From assembly GCF_004216475.1 (NCBI RefSeq), contig NZ_CP022303.1, forward strand, positions 3,348,001-3,412,000: a DNA stretch of 64,000 bases, read 5' to 3'. The notes under the pieces were generated by a model. It was not told the origin of the DNA, ran no database searches, and saw only the letters and a program-made list of their open reading frames with translations. Shown here piece after piece: positions 36,030-44,964 of this stretch. Both the position numbers and the translations under genes were made by a program. The first letter of the stretch is position 1; every line of letters starts with the position of its first letter. The stretch is from Thalassococcus sp. S3. Lineage in GTDB: Bacteria > Pseudomonadota > Alphaproteobacteria > Rhodobacterales > Rhodobacteraceae.

Positions 36030-37487
36030 TCAGAAAGGCGCCTCAAGCTCGGTCATGCGGACATAGACGGATTTGAGCTGGCTGTAGTGTTCGATGGCGG
36101 CCTTCGCATTCTCCCGGCCCACCCCCGACATCTTTGAGCCGCCGAACGGCATCTCCACCGGCGCGTCGTTATACGTGTTGATATAGCACGTGCCTGCCTC
36201 GAACCCCGCGACGACCCGGTGGGCGCGGACCAGATCGCGGGTAAAGACACCCGCCGCCAGACCGAATTCCGTCGCATTGGCCCGCGCCATAACCTCTTCT
36301 TCCGTCTCGAAACTCAGCACCGCCATAACAGGTCCAAAGATCTCTTCCCGCGCGATGGTCATGTCATCGGTTACGTCGGCAAAGACCGTGGGTTCCAGAA
36401 AAAAGCCGTCACGCGCAGCGCGCGCGCCGCCGGTGACCAGCCGCGCGCCCTCCTGACGGCCCTTGGCGATGTAGCCTTCGACGATCTGCATCTGCCGCGC
36501 GCTCACCATCGGGCCGAAATTCACCGCTGGATCCTGCGGATCGCCCATCACGACCCCTTTCAGCCGCTCCGTCAATCGCTCCAGAAACGGCTCCAGTACG
36601 TCCTTCTGCACAAAAACCCGCGTCCCGTTCGAGCAGACCTGGCCCGAGGAGTAGAAATTCCCCAGGATCGCCCCGCTCACCGCCGCCTCCAGATCAGCGT
36701 CGTCAAAGATGATGAGCGGGGATTTCCCGCCAAGTTCCATCGTCACATGCTTGATGCTCCCCGCAGCCGCGGCGTAGACCTTTGCGCCCGTCGGCACCGA
36801 ACCGGTGAGCGAGACCTTGTCCACCTGCGCATCCGCCACCAAAGCGGCCCCCACATCGCCCAGCCCCTGCACAACGTTGTAAAGCCCCGCAGGCAGACCC
36901 GCCTCGTGCAGGATTTCGGCCACTTTCAGCGCGCAGAGGGGCGTCGTCTCGGACGGTTTGAACACCATGGCATTGCCGCAGGCCAAAGCGGGCGCGCCTT
37001 TCCAGCAGGCGATTTGGGTGGGATAGTTCCACGCACCTATCCCAACGCACAGCCCCAGAGGCTCGCGCCGCGTATAGGCCCAATCCTCGCCGAGCTGGAT
37101 ATGTTCGCCCGTCAGCGTCGCGGCCATGCCGCCGAAATATTCCAGCGCATCCGCCCCACTGGTCGCGTCGGCGACGGAGGTTTCCTGATAAGGCTTACCC
37201 GTGTCATAGGTTTCGAGCACCGAAAGCTCGTGGTTCCGCTCCCGCATCATCTCCGCCGCGCGGCGCAGGATGCGGCCGCGCTCGGTTCCGGACATGCGCG
37301 CCCAGTCCACCTGCGCGGCCTTCGCGCTTGAGAGCGCCTGGTGGATGATCTCAGGCGTCGCGGAATGTACCCGCGCGATTACCGCGCCGGTGGCGGGATA
37401 GATGACGTCGATGGGCGCACCATTGGTATCCTCGACATAGGTGCCGTTGATGAAATGGCTGGCGGTGGGTTGTGTGGGAGAGGTCAT
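36030..37487 (-). CDS. betB: Betaine aldehyde dehydrogenase
   Basis: 485 residues of the aldehyde dehydrogenase superfamily. The active-site Glu251 ([10 protein letters not shown]) and nucleophile Cys285 ([12 protein letters not shown]) are present, as are the Rossmann segment [10 protein letters not shown] and the C-terminal [30 protein letters not shown]. It oxidises betaine aldehyde to glycine betaine with NAD(P)+, the second step after BetA. Downstream of betC in the same orientation (55-base gap). Confidence 0.95.
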   Translation of the reverse strand: MTSPTQPTASHFINGTYVEDTNGAPIDVIYPATGAVIARVHSATPEIIHQALSSAKAAQVDWARMSGTERGRILRRAAEMMRERNHELSVLETYDTGKPYQETSVADATSGADALEYFGGMAATLTGEHIQLGEDWAYTRREPLGLCVGIGAWNYPTQIACWKGAPALACGNAMVFKPSETTPLCALKVAEILHEAGLPAGLYNVVQGLGDVGAALVADAQVDKVSLTGSVPTGAKVYAAAAGSIKHVTMELGGKSPLIIFDDADLEAAVSGAILGNFYSSGQVCSNGTRVFVQKDVLEPFLERLTERLKGVVMGDPQDPAVNFGPMVSARQMQIVEGYIAKGRQEGARLVTGGARAARDGFFLEPTVFADVTDDMTIAREEIFGPVMAVLSFETEEEVMARANATEFGLAAGVFTRDLVRAHRVVAGFEAGTCYINTYNDAPVEMPFGGSKMSGVGRENAKAAIEHYSQLKSVYVRMTELEAPF

Positions 37488-37542
37488 GACAGTGACTTTT
37501 ATGCCTTCGGCGAGAGTTTATCTGGCAAGATGAAGAGAGGTG

Positions 37543-39051
37543 CTATTCGCCTCGCGGGAAGCGTTGGCGCTCTTCCAGATCGTTGAGATCCATGTGGTTG
37601 CGCATGTACCGTTCGGAGGCTTTCTGGAGCGGCTGGTAGTCCCAGGGGTAATAACCACCCTGGCGGAGCGCGTCGTAGACGACCCAGCGGCGGGCCTGGC
37701 TGGCGCGCACCTCAGCGTCGAAACGGTCAAGATCCCAGCGCGCCTCGGATTTGGCGCGCAAGGTTTGCAGCGTGCCCTGATGGGCCGGGGCCTCCGCGAG
37801 GTTGGCCAATTCATCAGGATCGGCGTCGAGGTCGAAAAGCTGATCGGGATCAAGCGCACAGCGGACGTATTTCCATTTGCCGTAGCGCAGGCCGACAAGC
37901 GGCGCATAAGAGCCTTCGGCGGCGTATTCCATTGCCACCGGCGACGTCCGCTCGCCCCCGTTGGCAAGCGGCGTGAGATCTTCGCCATCTGTCCAGGTCA
38001 GCACCTCGTCCAGTGACACGCCGGCGAGAGCAGAGAGCGTCGGGGTGACGTCCAGCGTGGAGACAGGCGCATCGATGCGGCCTTCCGGCAGGTCGGGTGC
38101 TGCGATCATCAGCGGCACGCGGGAGGAGCCTTCGAAGAAGGACATCTTGAACCAGAGCCCCCGCGCACCCAGCATGTCGCCATGGTCGGACACGAAAACG
38201 ATGATCGCCTCCTGCCGTGTGTCGTCGAGCACTTGCAGGATCTCTCCGATCTTGTCGTCGAGATAGGAGATGTTGGCGAAATAGGCGCGGCGGGACCGGC
38301 GAATGTGCTCTTCGGTGATGTCGTAGCTGCGCCAGTCATTCGCGTCGAAGATGCGTCTGGAATGCGGGTCGTGGTCCTCATAGGCCATGGCCGGAACTTC
38401 CGGCAGCAGATGGTTGCAGTCCTCGTAGAGATCCCAATATTTGCGCCGCGCCACGTATGGATCATGGGGGTGGGTTAAGCTGACCGTCAGGCACCAGGGG
38501 CGGGTGTCGGTGCCGCGGGCCAGATCGTAAAGCTTGGCGCGGGCGTGATGGGCGACCTCGTCGTCATATTCCATCTGGTTGGAGATTTCGGCCACGCCCG
38601 CCCCGGTGACGGAGCCCATGTTGTGATACCACCAGTCGATCCGCTCGCCCGGCTTGCGGTAATCCGGCGTCCAGCCGAAATCGGCGGGGTAGATATCGGT
38701 GGTCAGCCGTTCTTCGAAGCCGTGTAACTGGTCGGGGCCCACGAAATGCATCTTGCCCGACAAACATGTGTAATACCCCGCGCGGCGCAGATGATGCGCG
38801 TATGTGGGAATGTCGGAGCGAAACTCCGCCGCGTTGTCATAGACGCCCGTACGCGAGGGCAGTTGGCCGGACATGAAAGACGCCCGTCCCGGCGCGCAGA
38901 GCGGTGAGGCGGTATAGGTGTTGGCAAACCGCGCCGACCGGGCGGCAAGGCGTTTGAGGTTGGGCGCATGCAGCCAATCGGCGGGCCCGTCGGGAAAGAG
39001 CGTGCCGTTAAGCTGATCCACCATCAGGATCAGGATATTTGGTTTGGTCAT
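37543..39051 (-). CDS. betC: Choline-sulfatase
   Basis: 502 residues of the type I sulfatase family. The signature C-x-P-x-R is Cys52-A-P54-G-R56 in SPLCAPGRASFMSG, so Cys52 must be converted to formylglycine; Asp12 (ILMVDQ) and FVSDHGDMLG contribute metal ligands. It hydrolyses choline-O-sulfate to choline and sulfate, feeding BetA. No signal peptide, so it works in the cytoplasm after uptake. Its start overlaps the end of betI by four bases. Confidence 0.95.
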   Translation of the reverse strand: MTKPNILILMVDQLNGTLFPDGPADWLHAPNLKRLAARSARFANTYTASPLCAPGRASFMSGQLPSRTGVYDNAAEFRSDIPTYAHHLRRAGYYTCLSGKMHFVGPDQLHGFEERLTTDIYPADFGWTPDYRKPGERIDWWYHNMGSVTGAGVAEISNQMEYDDEVAHHARAKLYDLARGTDTRPWCLTVSLTHPHDPYVARRKYWDLYEDCNHLLPEVPAMAYEDHDPHSRRIFDANDWRSYDITEEHIRRSRRAYFANISYLDDKIGEILQVLDDTRQEAIIVFVSDHGDMLGARGLWFKMSFFEGSSRVPLMIAAPDLPEGRIDAPVSTLDVTPTLSALAGVSLDEVLTWTDGEDLTPLANGGERTSPVAMEYAAEGSYAPLVGLRYGKWKYVRCALDPDQLFDLDADPDELANLAEAPAHQGTLQTLRAKSEARWDLDRFDAEVRASQARRWVVYDALRQGGYYPWDYQPLQKASERYMRNHMDLNDLEERQRFPRGE

Positions 39052-39626
39052 CCGGGTGCTCCGATCAGGCGGCGCACCTGCGTCAGGACAAGTTCGATCG
39101 CCGCCTCATGGCTCATCGCACCGTGGCGGAGCGCCTGGCGAATATAAACACCGTCGATGAGGGCACCGATAACCTCGGCCGTCTCTTCGGGCGTGTCCAC
39201 GAGCGGCCGCAACCCGTAGAGAAGATTGGAATGCAGGCGCCGACGATACACGGTGAGCAAGCGACGCACCTGGTCGGCCTGCTGCGCCTGGACGTAAAAA
39301 TTCAGCCAGGCTGCCACGGTCTCCGGTCGGAAATTCTGCGCCGAGAAGGAGGCACGCAAGATCGCCTCCACCCGGGCCTGCGGGGTCTGGGCCATGACCA
39401 GAGCGCCGCGCACTTCCGCGCCGAAGATGGTCAGGATATGACGCATTGCCGCCACCAGCATCTGATCCTTCGAGCCGAAATAGTGATGCGCCAGCGCGCT
39501 CGACATGCCTGCGCGGCGGGCGATCTGGCTGACGGTCACGTCGAGAGAGCCCGCCTCGCCGATCTCGGCAATGGTGGCTTTCACCAGCGCAGAGCGCCTG
39601 ATAGGTTCCATCCCAATCTTGGGCAT
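39048..39626 (-). CDS. betI: Transcriptional repressor BetI
   Basis: 192 residues, TetR family. The N-terminal helix-turn-helix region includes IAEIGEAGSLDVTVSQIARRAGMSSALAHHYFGSKDQML (about residues 19-57), the stretch that is strongly conserved in BetI; the C-terminal helices form the ligand pocket, which in BetI responds to choline. First gene of the betICBA operon. The probable operator is the palindrome at 39672-39685 in the 100 bases between betI and the divergent choX. Confidence 0.92.
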   Translation of the reverse strand: MPKIGMEPIRRSALVKATIAEIGEAGSLDVTVSQIARRAGMSSALAHHYFGSKDQMLVAAMRHILTIFGAEVRGALVMAQTPQARVEAILRASFSAQNFRPETVAAWLNFYVQAQQADQVRRLLTVYRRRLHSNLLYGLRPLVDTPEETAEVIGALIDGVYIRQALRHGAMSHEAAIELVLTQVRRLIGAPG

Positions 39627-39671
39627 TGGCGGCTCCTGATCCGTCGATGCGAGGAAGCTAGAACTGGTTTA

Positions 39672-39685
39672 TTGACTCGTCAATC
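39672..39685. promoter_or_regulatory. Putative BetI operator between betI and choX
   Basis: ATTGAC-TC-GTCAAT is a perfect inverted repeat of 6-bp arms with a 2-bp centre, within TTTATTGACTCGTCAATCAA. It lies 46 bases from betI and 44 from choX, so one repressor dimer could control both the oxidation genes and the transporter. BetI of other bacteria binds similar A/T-flanked TTGA...TCAA repeats. Confidence 0.7.
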
Positions 39686-39728
39686 AAGAACAACGACTGT
39701 GACCCAAAACACCAACGGGAGAGTATGA

Positions 39729-40655
39729 ATGCACCTCAAATCCACCTTGTCCGCCCTGGCGTTGTTCGCCGCGGCGGCGCCAGCCTTTGCCGATTGCGAC
39801 ACGATCACGTTCTCGGATGTGGGCTGGACCGACATCACGGCGACCACGGCCGCGACGACCGTCGTGCTGGACGCGCTGGGCTATGAGACCGATATCAAGG
39901 TGCTGTCCGTGCCGGTGACCTATACCTCGCTCGCCAACGGAGATGTCGACATCTTCCTGGGCAACTGGATGCCCACGATGGAGGGCGATATCGCCTCTTA
40001 CCGCGAGGCAGGAACCGTGGATACGGTGCGCGCAAATCTGGAAGGCGCGAAGTACACCCTTGCGGTGAACAAGGCCGCAGCGGATCTGGGGATTGCCGAT
40101 TTCGCGGATATCGCCACGCATCAAGACGCGCTGGATGCCGAGATCTACGGAATCGAGCCCGGCAATGACGGCAACCGCCTGATCCAGTCGATGATTGACG
40201 AAAATGCCTTTGGCCTCGAAGGGTTCGAGGTCGTGGAAAGCTCGGAACAGGGCATGCTGGCGCAGGTGGCAAGGGCTGACCGGCGCGGTGAGCCGATCGT
40301 CTTTCTGGGGTGGGAGCCGCATCCCATGAATGCCAATTTCGACATGTCCTATCTGACGGGCGGGGACGATTTCTTTGGCCCGAATCTGGGCGGTGCGACC
40401 GTCTACACTAACACCAGCGCCGGGTTTGTGGAGGCATGCCCGAATGTGGGCCAGCTGCTGACCAACCTCGAATTCACGCTTGAGATGGAAAACGAGATCA
40501 TGGGTGCGATCCTCGATGATGGCGAAACGCCCGAGGATGCGGCCACGACGTGGCTTTCGGCCAACACCGACATTATCGGCGGCTGGCTCGAGGGCGTGAC
40601 TACCAAGGATGGCGGCGACGCGAAAGAGGCGGTCATGGGAGCACTCGGCGGCTAA
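39729..40655 (+). CDS. choX: Choline ABC transporter substrate-binding protein
   Basis: 308 residues with a signal peptide (cleavage after PAFA, residue 21). The mature protein, starting DCDTITFSDVGWTDI, is of the OpuAC/ChoX type; VPVTYTSLANGDVDIFLGNWMP and FLGWEPHPMN supply the aromatic residues that hold the trimethylammonium group. It captures choline in the periplasm for ChoW and ChoV. GGGAGAG lies upstream of the ATG. A strong hairpin follows the stop, and an antisense gene separates it from choWV. Confidence 0.94.
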   Translation: MHLKSTLSALALFAAAAPAFADCDTITFSDVGWTDITATTAATTVVLDALGYETDIKVLSVPVTYTSLANGDVDIFLGNWMPTMEGDIASYREAGTVDTVRANLEGAKYTLAVNKAAADLGIADFADIATHQDALDAEIYGIEPGNDGNRLIQSMIDENAFGLEGFEVVESSEQGMLAQVARADRRGEPIVFLGWEPHPMNANFDMSYLTGGDDFFGPNLGGATVYTNTSAGFVEACPNVGQLLTNLEFTLEMENEIMGAILDDGETPEDAATTWLSANTDIIGGWLEGVTTKDGGDAKEAVMGALGG

Positions 40656-40662
40656 AAGCGTT

Positions 40663-40691
40663 GGCACTGCCGGGACAGTTCCGGCAGTGCC
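40663..40691. terminator. Strong stem-loop after choX
   Basis: GGCACTGCCGG (40663-40673) and CCGGCAGTGCC (40681-40691) form an 11-bp perfect stem with a seven-base loop. It lies 7 bases after the choX stop and 24 past the converging GST stop, so it can end both messages or protect the 3' end of choX mRNA. No long T-run. Confidence 0.7.
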
Positions 40692-40715
40692 CCTCTCCTA
40701 CATATGCGATACCCC

Positions 40716-41321
40716 CTAGAATTCCGCCGCCAAGGCATCGTCCGCCGCACGCGCTTTCCGCGCGGCAGGCCGATCCATGCAGCGCGCGAGATAGGCCTCG
40801 AAGGCCGGTCGCTTGGGAATGCTCTCGGTCATCATCGTCCAACCGAGAAAAGACGCCGTACAGACATCTGCCGCGGTGAAGCGTGTACCGGCGACGAAAT
40901 CATCGCGCGAGAGTTTGGCGTCGAGGAGATCGACCACCGCCTCGTAGCTGCCGAACCCGACATTTGCTTCCCGACCGGCGCTGTCCCAGCCAAAGGCATG
41001 GGCTGTGGCGGCCTGTTCCATCGGGCCTGCGACAAAGAAGAGCCAGCGCCAGAATTCAGCGGTCTCACCCGCATGAGGCGCGAGGTCCGCGTCGGGGAAG
41101 ACATCGGCAAGATAGATACAGATCGCGGCAACTTCGGTGATGACCTTGCCGTCGTGGATGAGGGTCGGCACCTTCCCGAGCGGGTTGGCATCCAGCAAGG
41201 CCCGTGGCCGCGGAGCGTCGAAGTCGACCACCTCGACATCATAGCTGGCCCCGACCTCTTCCAGCATCCAGCGGGCCGTGCGGCCCCGCGAAAAGGGGTG
41301 AGTGAAAAGCGTGATCGTCAT
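40716..41321 (-). CDS. Glutathione S-transferase-like protein
   Basis: 201 residues from the ATG at 41321 (MTITLFTHPFSRGRTARWMLEEVGASYDVE). The thioredoxin-like N-terminal domain (about 1-76) has NPLGKVPTLIHDGKVITEVAAICIYLAD with the cis-Pro and the glutathione-binding Glu/Ala; the helical C-terminal domain carries FVAGTRFTAADVC. The usual catalytic Ser/Tyr position is near Ser12. It lies antisense between choX and choW, interrupting what is normally a choXWV operon. Substrate unknown. Confidence 0.88.
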   Translation of the reverse strand: MTITLFTHPFSRGRTARWMLEEVGASYDVEVVDFDAPRPRALLDANPLGKVPTLIHDGKVITEVAAICIYLADVFPDADLAPHAGETAEFWRWLFFVAGPMEQAATAHAFGWDSAGREANVGFGSYEAVVDLLDAKLSRDDFVAGTRFTAADVCTASFLGWTMMTESIPKRPAFEAYLARCMDRPAARKARAADDALAAEF

Positions 41322-41383
41322 GACGGCCCCTCCCGGCTCTGCGGGCGAAGCGTAGCACGAAACCAACAAGGAACGGAGCGCCG

Positions 41384-42217
41384 ATGGACTGGCTGACCGA
41401 CAACAAGATCCCGATTGGGCGCACCGCCGCCGATATCTTCGACTGGCTGCAGATCAACGGGGGCTGGTTCTTTGACGGGCTGTCAGACGGTCTGGACGCG
41501 ATGATCGAGGCGATCCTCTGGGTGCTGCAAACACCGCATCCGCTGATCGTGGTCGCGGTCTTTGCCGGGCTGACATGGGCCTTGCAACGCAGCTGGAAAA
41601 CGGTGCTGTTCGTGGTGCTCGGCTTCCTCTTTATCCTCAACCAGGGCTATTGGGAGGAGACGACGGAAAGCCTGACGCTGGTCCTGTCGGCCTGCGTCGT
41701 CTGCATGGGGATCGGCGTGCCCATCGGCATCGCCGCGGCGCACAGACCCGCCCTTTACCGCGCGATGCGGCCTGTGCTGGACCTGATGCAGACTCTGCCG
41801 ACCTTCGTCTATCTTATTCCGGCCATTGTCTTTTTCGGGATCGGCATGGTGCCAGGCCTGATCGCCACGGTGATCTTCGTCTTGCCCGCCCCGATCAGGC
41901 TGACACATCTGGGCGTGACCTCTACACCCAAGCCGCTGCTTGAGGCTGCGCAAGCGTTTGGCGCCACCCCGCGCCAGACGCTTTGGAAGGTGGAACTGCC
42001 CTATGCCCTGCCCCAGATCATGACGGGTCTGAACCAAACGATCATGCTGTCGCTGTCGATGGTGGTGATCGCGGCCCTTGTGGGCGCCGACGGGCTGGGG
42101 GTGCCGGTGGTGCGCGCCTTGAACCAGGTGAACACGGCCCTCGGGTTTGAGAGCGGGTTTATCATCGTGGTCGTCGCAATCATGCTGGACCGGATGCTGC
42201 GGATGGAGCGGAAGTGA
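41384..42217 (+). CDS. choW: Choline ABC transporter permease
   Basis: 277 residues with six to seven transmembrane helices and the binding-protein-dependent transport signature around EAAQAFGATPRQTLWKVELPYALPQIMTGLNQTIM. The N-terminal amphipathic part (MDWLTDNKIPIGRTAADIFDWL) is typical of ChoW/ProW-type permeases. It forms the membrane channel for choline. GGAG precedes the ATG. It is followed by choV with a one-base overlap. Confidence 0.94.
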   Translation: MDWLTDNKIPIGRTAADIFDWLQINGGWFFDGLSDGLDAMIEAILWVLQTPHPLIVVAVFAGLTWALQRSWKTVLFVVLGFLFILNQGYWEETTESLTLVLSACVVCMGIGVPIGIAAAHRPALYRAMRPVLDLMQTLPTFVYLIPAIVFFGIGMVPGLIATVIFVLPAPIRLTHLGVTSTPKPLLEAAQAFGATPRQTLWKVELPYALPQIMTGLNQTIMLSLSMVVIAALVGADGLGVPVVRALNQVNTALGFESGFIIVVVAIMLDRMLRMERK

Positions 42218-43242
42218 TGGGCACAGCAGTTGAATTCGATGACGTCTGCATTGTCTTCGGGGACAAACCGCAAAAGGCGCTGCCCCTGATGGACGACGGA
42301 AAGGAACGCGCGGAGATCCAGGCCGAAACGGGACAGGTTCTGGGCGTTCACAATTGCTCGCTTCAGGTCGAAGAGGGCGAAATACTCGTGCTCATGGGCC
42401 TCTCAGGCTCTGGCAAGTCTACGCTTTTGCGCGCCGTGAACGGTCTGAACCCCGTGGCGCGCGGGGCCGTGAAGGTCGAGGGCGGCGATGGGCTTGTCGA
42501 TGTCTCCAAGGCGGATGCACCGACGCTGCGGCGACTAAGGCTCGACCGTGTCGCGATGGTGTTTCAGCAATTCGGTCTTCTGCCCTGGCGCAGCGTTAGG
42601 GAGAATGTGGGGCTGGGCCTTGAATTGGGGGGCATGTCGCGCTCCGAGCGCAAGGAGAAGGTCGAAACCCAACTGGCCCTTGTGGGCCTCGCCGACTGGG
42701 CCGACCGCAAGGTGGGAGAGTTGTCGGGCGGGATGCAACAGCGCGTGGGATTGGCCCGCGCCTTTGCCACCGAAGCGCCGATCCTGTTGATGGACGAGCC
42801 GTTCTCCGCCCTCGATCCCCTGATCCGAACACGGCTGCAGGATGAGCTTCTGGACCTGCAATCCAAGCTCGGGCGCACGATCATCTTCGTCAGTCACGAT
42901 CTGGACGAGGCGTTCAAGATCGGCGACCGCATCGCAATCATGGAAGGTGGACGGATCGTGCAGGCCGGTACGCCGCAGGAGATTTTTACCGCCCCCGCAA
43001 CGGAATACGTGGCGGATTTTGTCGCGCACATGAACCCTTTGGGTGTGCTCTGCGCCCGTGACGTGATGGAACCGGTCAGCGGACCGACCGAGGCAAACGT
43101 GGCACCGGACGCCACGATCCAGCACGTGATGGAAACCGCGGTCGGCCTTTCAACACCGGTCGGCGTGGAGGATGAGGGCAAGGTGGTCGGTCAGATCACC
43201 AATGACACGATCCTGACAAAACTGCTGGATCCACGCGCCTGA
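42217..43242 (+). CDS. choV: Choline ABC transporter ATPase
   Basis: 341 residues. ABC motifs: Walker A GLSGSGKST (about residues 66-74), Q-loop MVFQQFGLLPW, signature LSGGMQQRVGLARA, Walker B LLMDEPFSALD. A C-terminal part (about 275-340) resembles a shortened CBS pair (DATIQHVMETAVGLSTPVGVED), as in osmoprotectant transporters. The ATG at 42217 shares a base with the choW stop (TGATG); a GTG three bases earlier is also possible. Confidence 0.94.
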   Translation: MGTAVEFDDVCIVFGDKPQKALPLMDDGKERAEIQAETGQVLGVHNCSLQVEEGEILVLMGLSGSGKSTLLRAVNGLNPVARGAVKVEGGDGLVDVSKADAPTLRRLRLDRVAMVFQQFGLLPWRSVRENVGLGLELGGMSRSERKEKVETQLALVGLADWADRKVGELSGGMQQRVGLARAFATEAPILLMDEPFSALDPLIRTRLQDELLDLQSKLGRTIIFVSHDLDEAFKIGDRIAIMEGGRIVQAGTPQEIFTAPATEYVADFVAHMNPLGVLCARDVMEPVSGPTEANVAPDATIQHVMETAVGLSTPVGVEDEGKVVGQITNDTILTKLLDPRA

Positions 43243-43328
43243 GGCACTGACCCACACCGACGCGCGGAACGAGTTGGTAGGGCTCCTCGCCCTCTATCGC
43301 GCTTACCGGACGGCGTGCGAGACCCGCA

Positions 43329-44234
43329 TTACACCTTTGTCGCCGGTGTCGGCGGGGTGATCATCCGACGCTTCAACACCGCTTCGCGCCAGGTGATGAA
43401 GCTGACCGCGCCCAGGATCACGAGCCCCCCTACAACGACCCAGACGTCCACTGCCTCTCCAAAGACCACGGCCCCGAGCGCGGTGGCCCAGACCAGTTGC
43501 AGGAACGTGACCGGCTGCGTGACCGTTACCGGTGCCGCACGCAGGCCAAGCGTCATCGTGAAATGACCGGCAGTGGCAAAGCAGGCGACGCCAAAGAGAA
43601 GCCCGATCTCTGTCCAGGTCGGTGTAACCCAGACCGCGAGTGCAAAGGGAGCAAGGCACACCGTCACCCAGATTGACAGCATGCCGACAACAACCGCTGG
43701 CGCAACCTCGTCCGCCGTGACCTTGGCCAGCAGATAGGACCCTCCGAAGACGGCTGCCGTCACCATCATCGCCAGGTGCCCCTCGTCCAGTTCCCGAAAG
43801 CCCGGGCGCAGGATGATCGCCGCGCCGATCAAGGCCGCCGCGACAGCCGCGATGCGCCTTGCGGCAAGCTTCTCTCCCAAAAAGAGCGCAGCCCCGATGG
43901 TGACATAGACCGGAGAGAGGTAATTCATCGCGGTCACCTCAGCGAGCGGGATGCGGGTCATGGCGTAGAACCACAACATGACACCCAGCGCATGGCAGAG
44001 CCCGCGTGTACCGAACAACATCCAAAGGCGCGGTGTCAGATGTGCATTCAGGATCGGCCGGATCATCGGGATCAGAAAGACTAGCCCAAGGACGTAGCGG
44101 ATAAAGGCCGACTGGGCCGGCGGGATCCGGTCGCCTGTATATTTGACAATCGCCGTGACGGCGACAAAGCAAAGTCCCGTGAGCAGCATCCAGAAGATGC
44201 CTTCCACGGGCCGGTACGCGTTAGGTTCGGCCAT
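43329..44234 (-). CDS. EamA/DMT-family exporter
   Basis: 301 residues, ten predicted helices in two EamA repeats (about 12-145 and 155-290). It opens MAEPNAYRPVEGIFWMLLTGLCFVAV and has ALGVMLWFYAMTRIPLAEVTAMNYLSPVYVTIGAALFLGE at the end of repeat one, strongly family-typical. Substrate unknown. It is convergent with choV (86 bases) and precedes, on the same strand, nothing obviously linked. Confidence 0.85.
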   Translation of the reverse strand: MAEPNAYRPVEGIFWMLLTGLCFVAVTAIVKYTGDRIPPAQSAFIRYVLGLVFLIPMIRPILNAHLTPRLWMLFGTRGLCHALGVMLWFYAMTRIPLAEVTAMNYLSPVYVTIGAALFLGEKLAARRIAAVAAALIGAAIILRPGFRELDEGHLAMMVTAAVFGGSYLLAKVTADEVAPAVVVGMLSIWVTVCLAPFALAVWVTPTWTEIGLLFGVACFATAGHFTMTLGLRAAPVTVTQPVTFLQLVWATALGAVVFGEAVDVWVVVGGLVILGAVSFITWREAVLKRRMITPPTPATKV

Positions 44235-44273
44235 GGCGCTATCAACACCGATCAGCCCGGCAGGTGCAAGTCG

Positions 44274-44873
44274 TTAAGAAAGCAAGAGCTTGCCTGCAAT
44301 CGCCCACATCGTCAGCCCGATGATCGTGTCAAAGACCTGCCATGCCCGTGGCCGCGCAAAGAGGGGCGCCATGAGACGCGCGCCGTATCCGAGCGTGAAA
44401 AAGAAGGTGAAGCTTGCCAAAACCGCGCCAATGCCGAAACTCAGGCGATCCGCATATTGGGCCGAGATCGATCCGATCAGAATGACGGTGTCGAGATAGA
44501 CATGCGGGTTGAACCAGGTGAGCGCCGCCACCGTGGCCAGTGTGGGCAAAAGGCGCGCCCGCGCGCCCTCCCCCAGTTCCAAGGCGGATCCTCCGGACCA
44601 GGCGCTGCGCAGGTTCATCGCCCCATACCAAACGAGAAACGCGGCCCCACCGTAGCGCATCAAAGGCTCAAACCAGGGCACTCTTTCTGCCAAGGTGCCG
44701 AAACCCACTACCCCGGCTGTGATCAGGACCGCGTCCGACACGGCACATGTCAGGCAAACCCAGAACACATGCTCCTGCCGAAGCCCCTGGCGAAGCACAA
44801 AGGCGTTTTGAGCGCCAATCGCCAGGATGAGGCTCAGGCTGAGCGCGAAACCTGGAAGGAAAGCTGTCGTCAT
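44274..44873 (-). CDS. LysE/ArgO-family amino acid exporter
   Basis: 199 residues from the ATG at 44873 (MTTAFLPGFALSLSLILAIGAQNAFVLRQGL). GAQNAFVLRQGL and FNPHVYLDTVILIGS are signatures of the LysE/ArgO family, five to six helices, exporting basic amino acids. Divergent from an ArgP-like regulator with an operator-like repeat between them, as in lysE-lysG and argO-argP systems. Basic amino acid excess is the likely inducer. Confidence 0.88.
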   Translation of the reverse strand: MTTAFLPGFALSLSLILAIGAQNAFVLRQGLRQEHVFWVCLTCAVSDAVLITAGVVGFGTLAERVPWFEPLMRYGGAAFLVWYGAMNLRSAWSGGSALELGEGARARLLPTLATVAALTWFNPHVYLDTVILIGSISAQYADRLSFGIGAVLASFTFFFTLGYGARLMAPLFARPRAWQVFDTIIGLTMWAIAGKLLLS

Positions 44874-44922
44874 GGAATGCCCTTCGAACTGCAACAGGGC
44901 TCGTATAAGATGACATGGATCC

Positions 44923-44956
44923 ATTAATCGAGTTAAAGTGATTTATCTGGATTAAG
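44923..44956. promoter_or_regulatory. Putative LysR-type operator between argO-like and argP-like genes
   Basis: ATTAATC (44923-44929) and GATTTAT (44940-44946) form an inverted repeat matching in 6 of 7 positions with a 10-base spacer, and a further GATTAAG follows at 44950-44956. The T-N11-A form and AT-richness fit a LysR-type binding site in the 91-base divergent intergenic region. Confidence 0.6.
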
Positions 44957-44964
44957 GATTTCTA

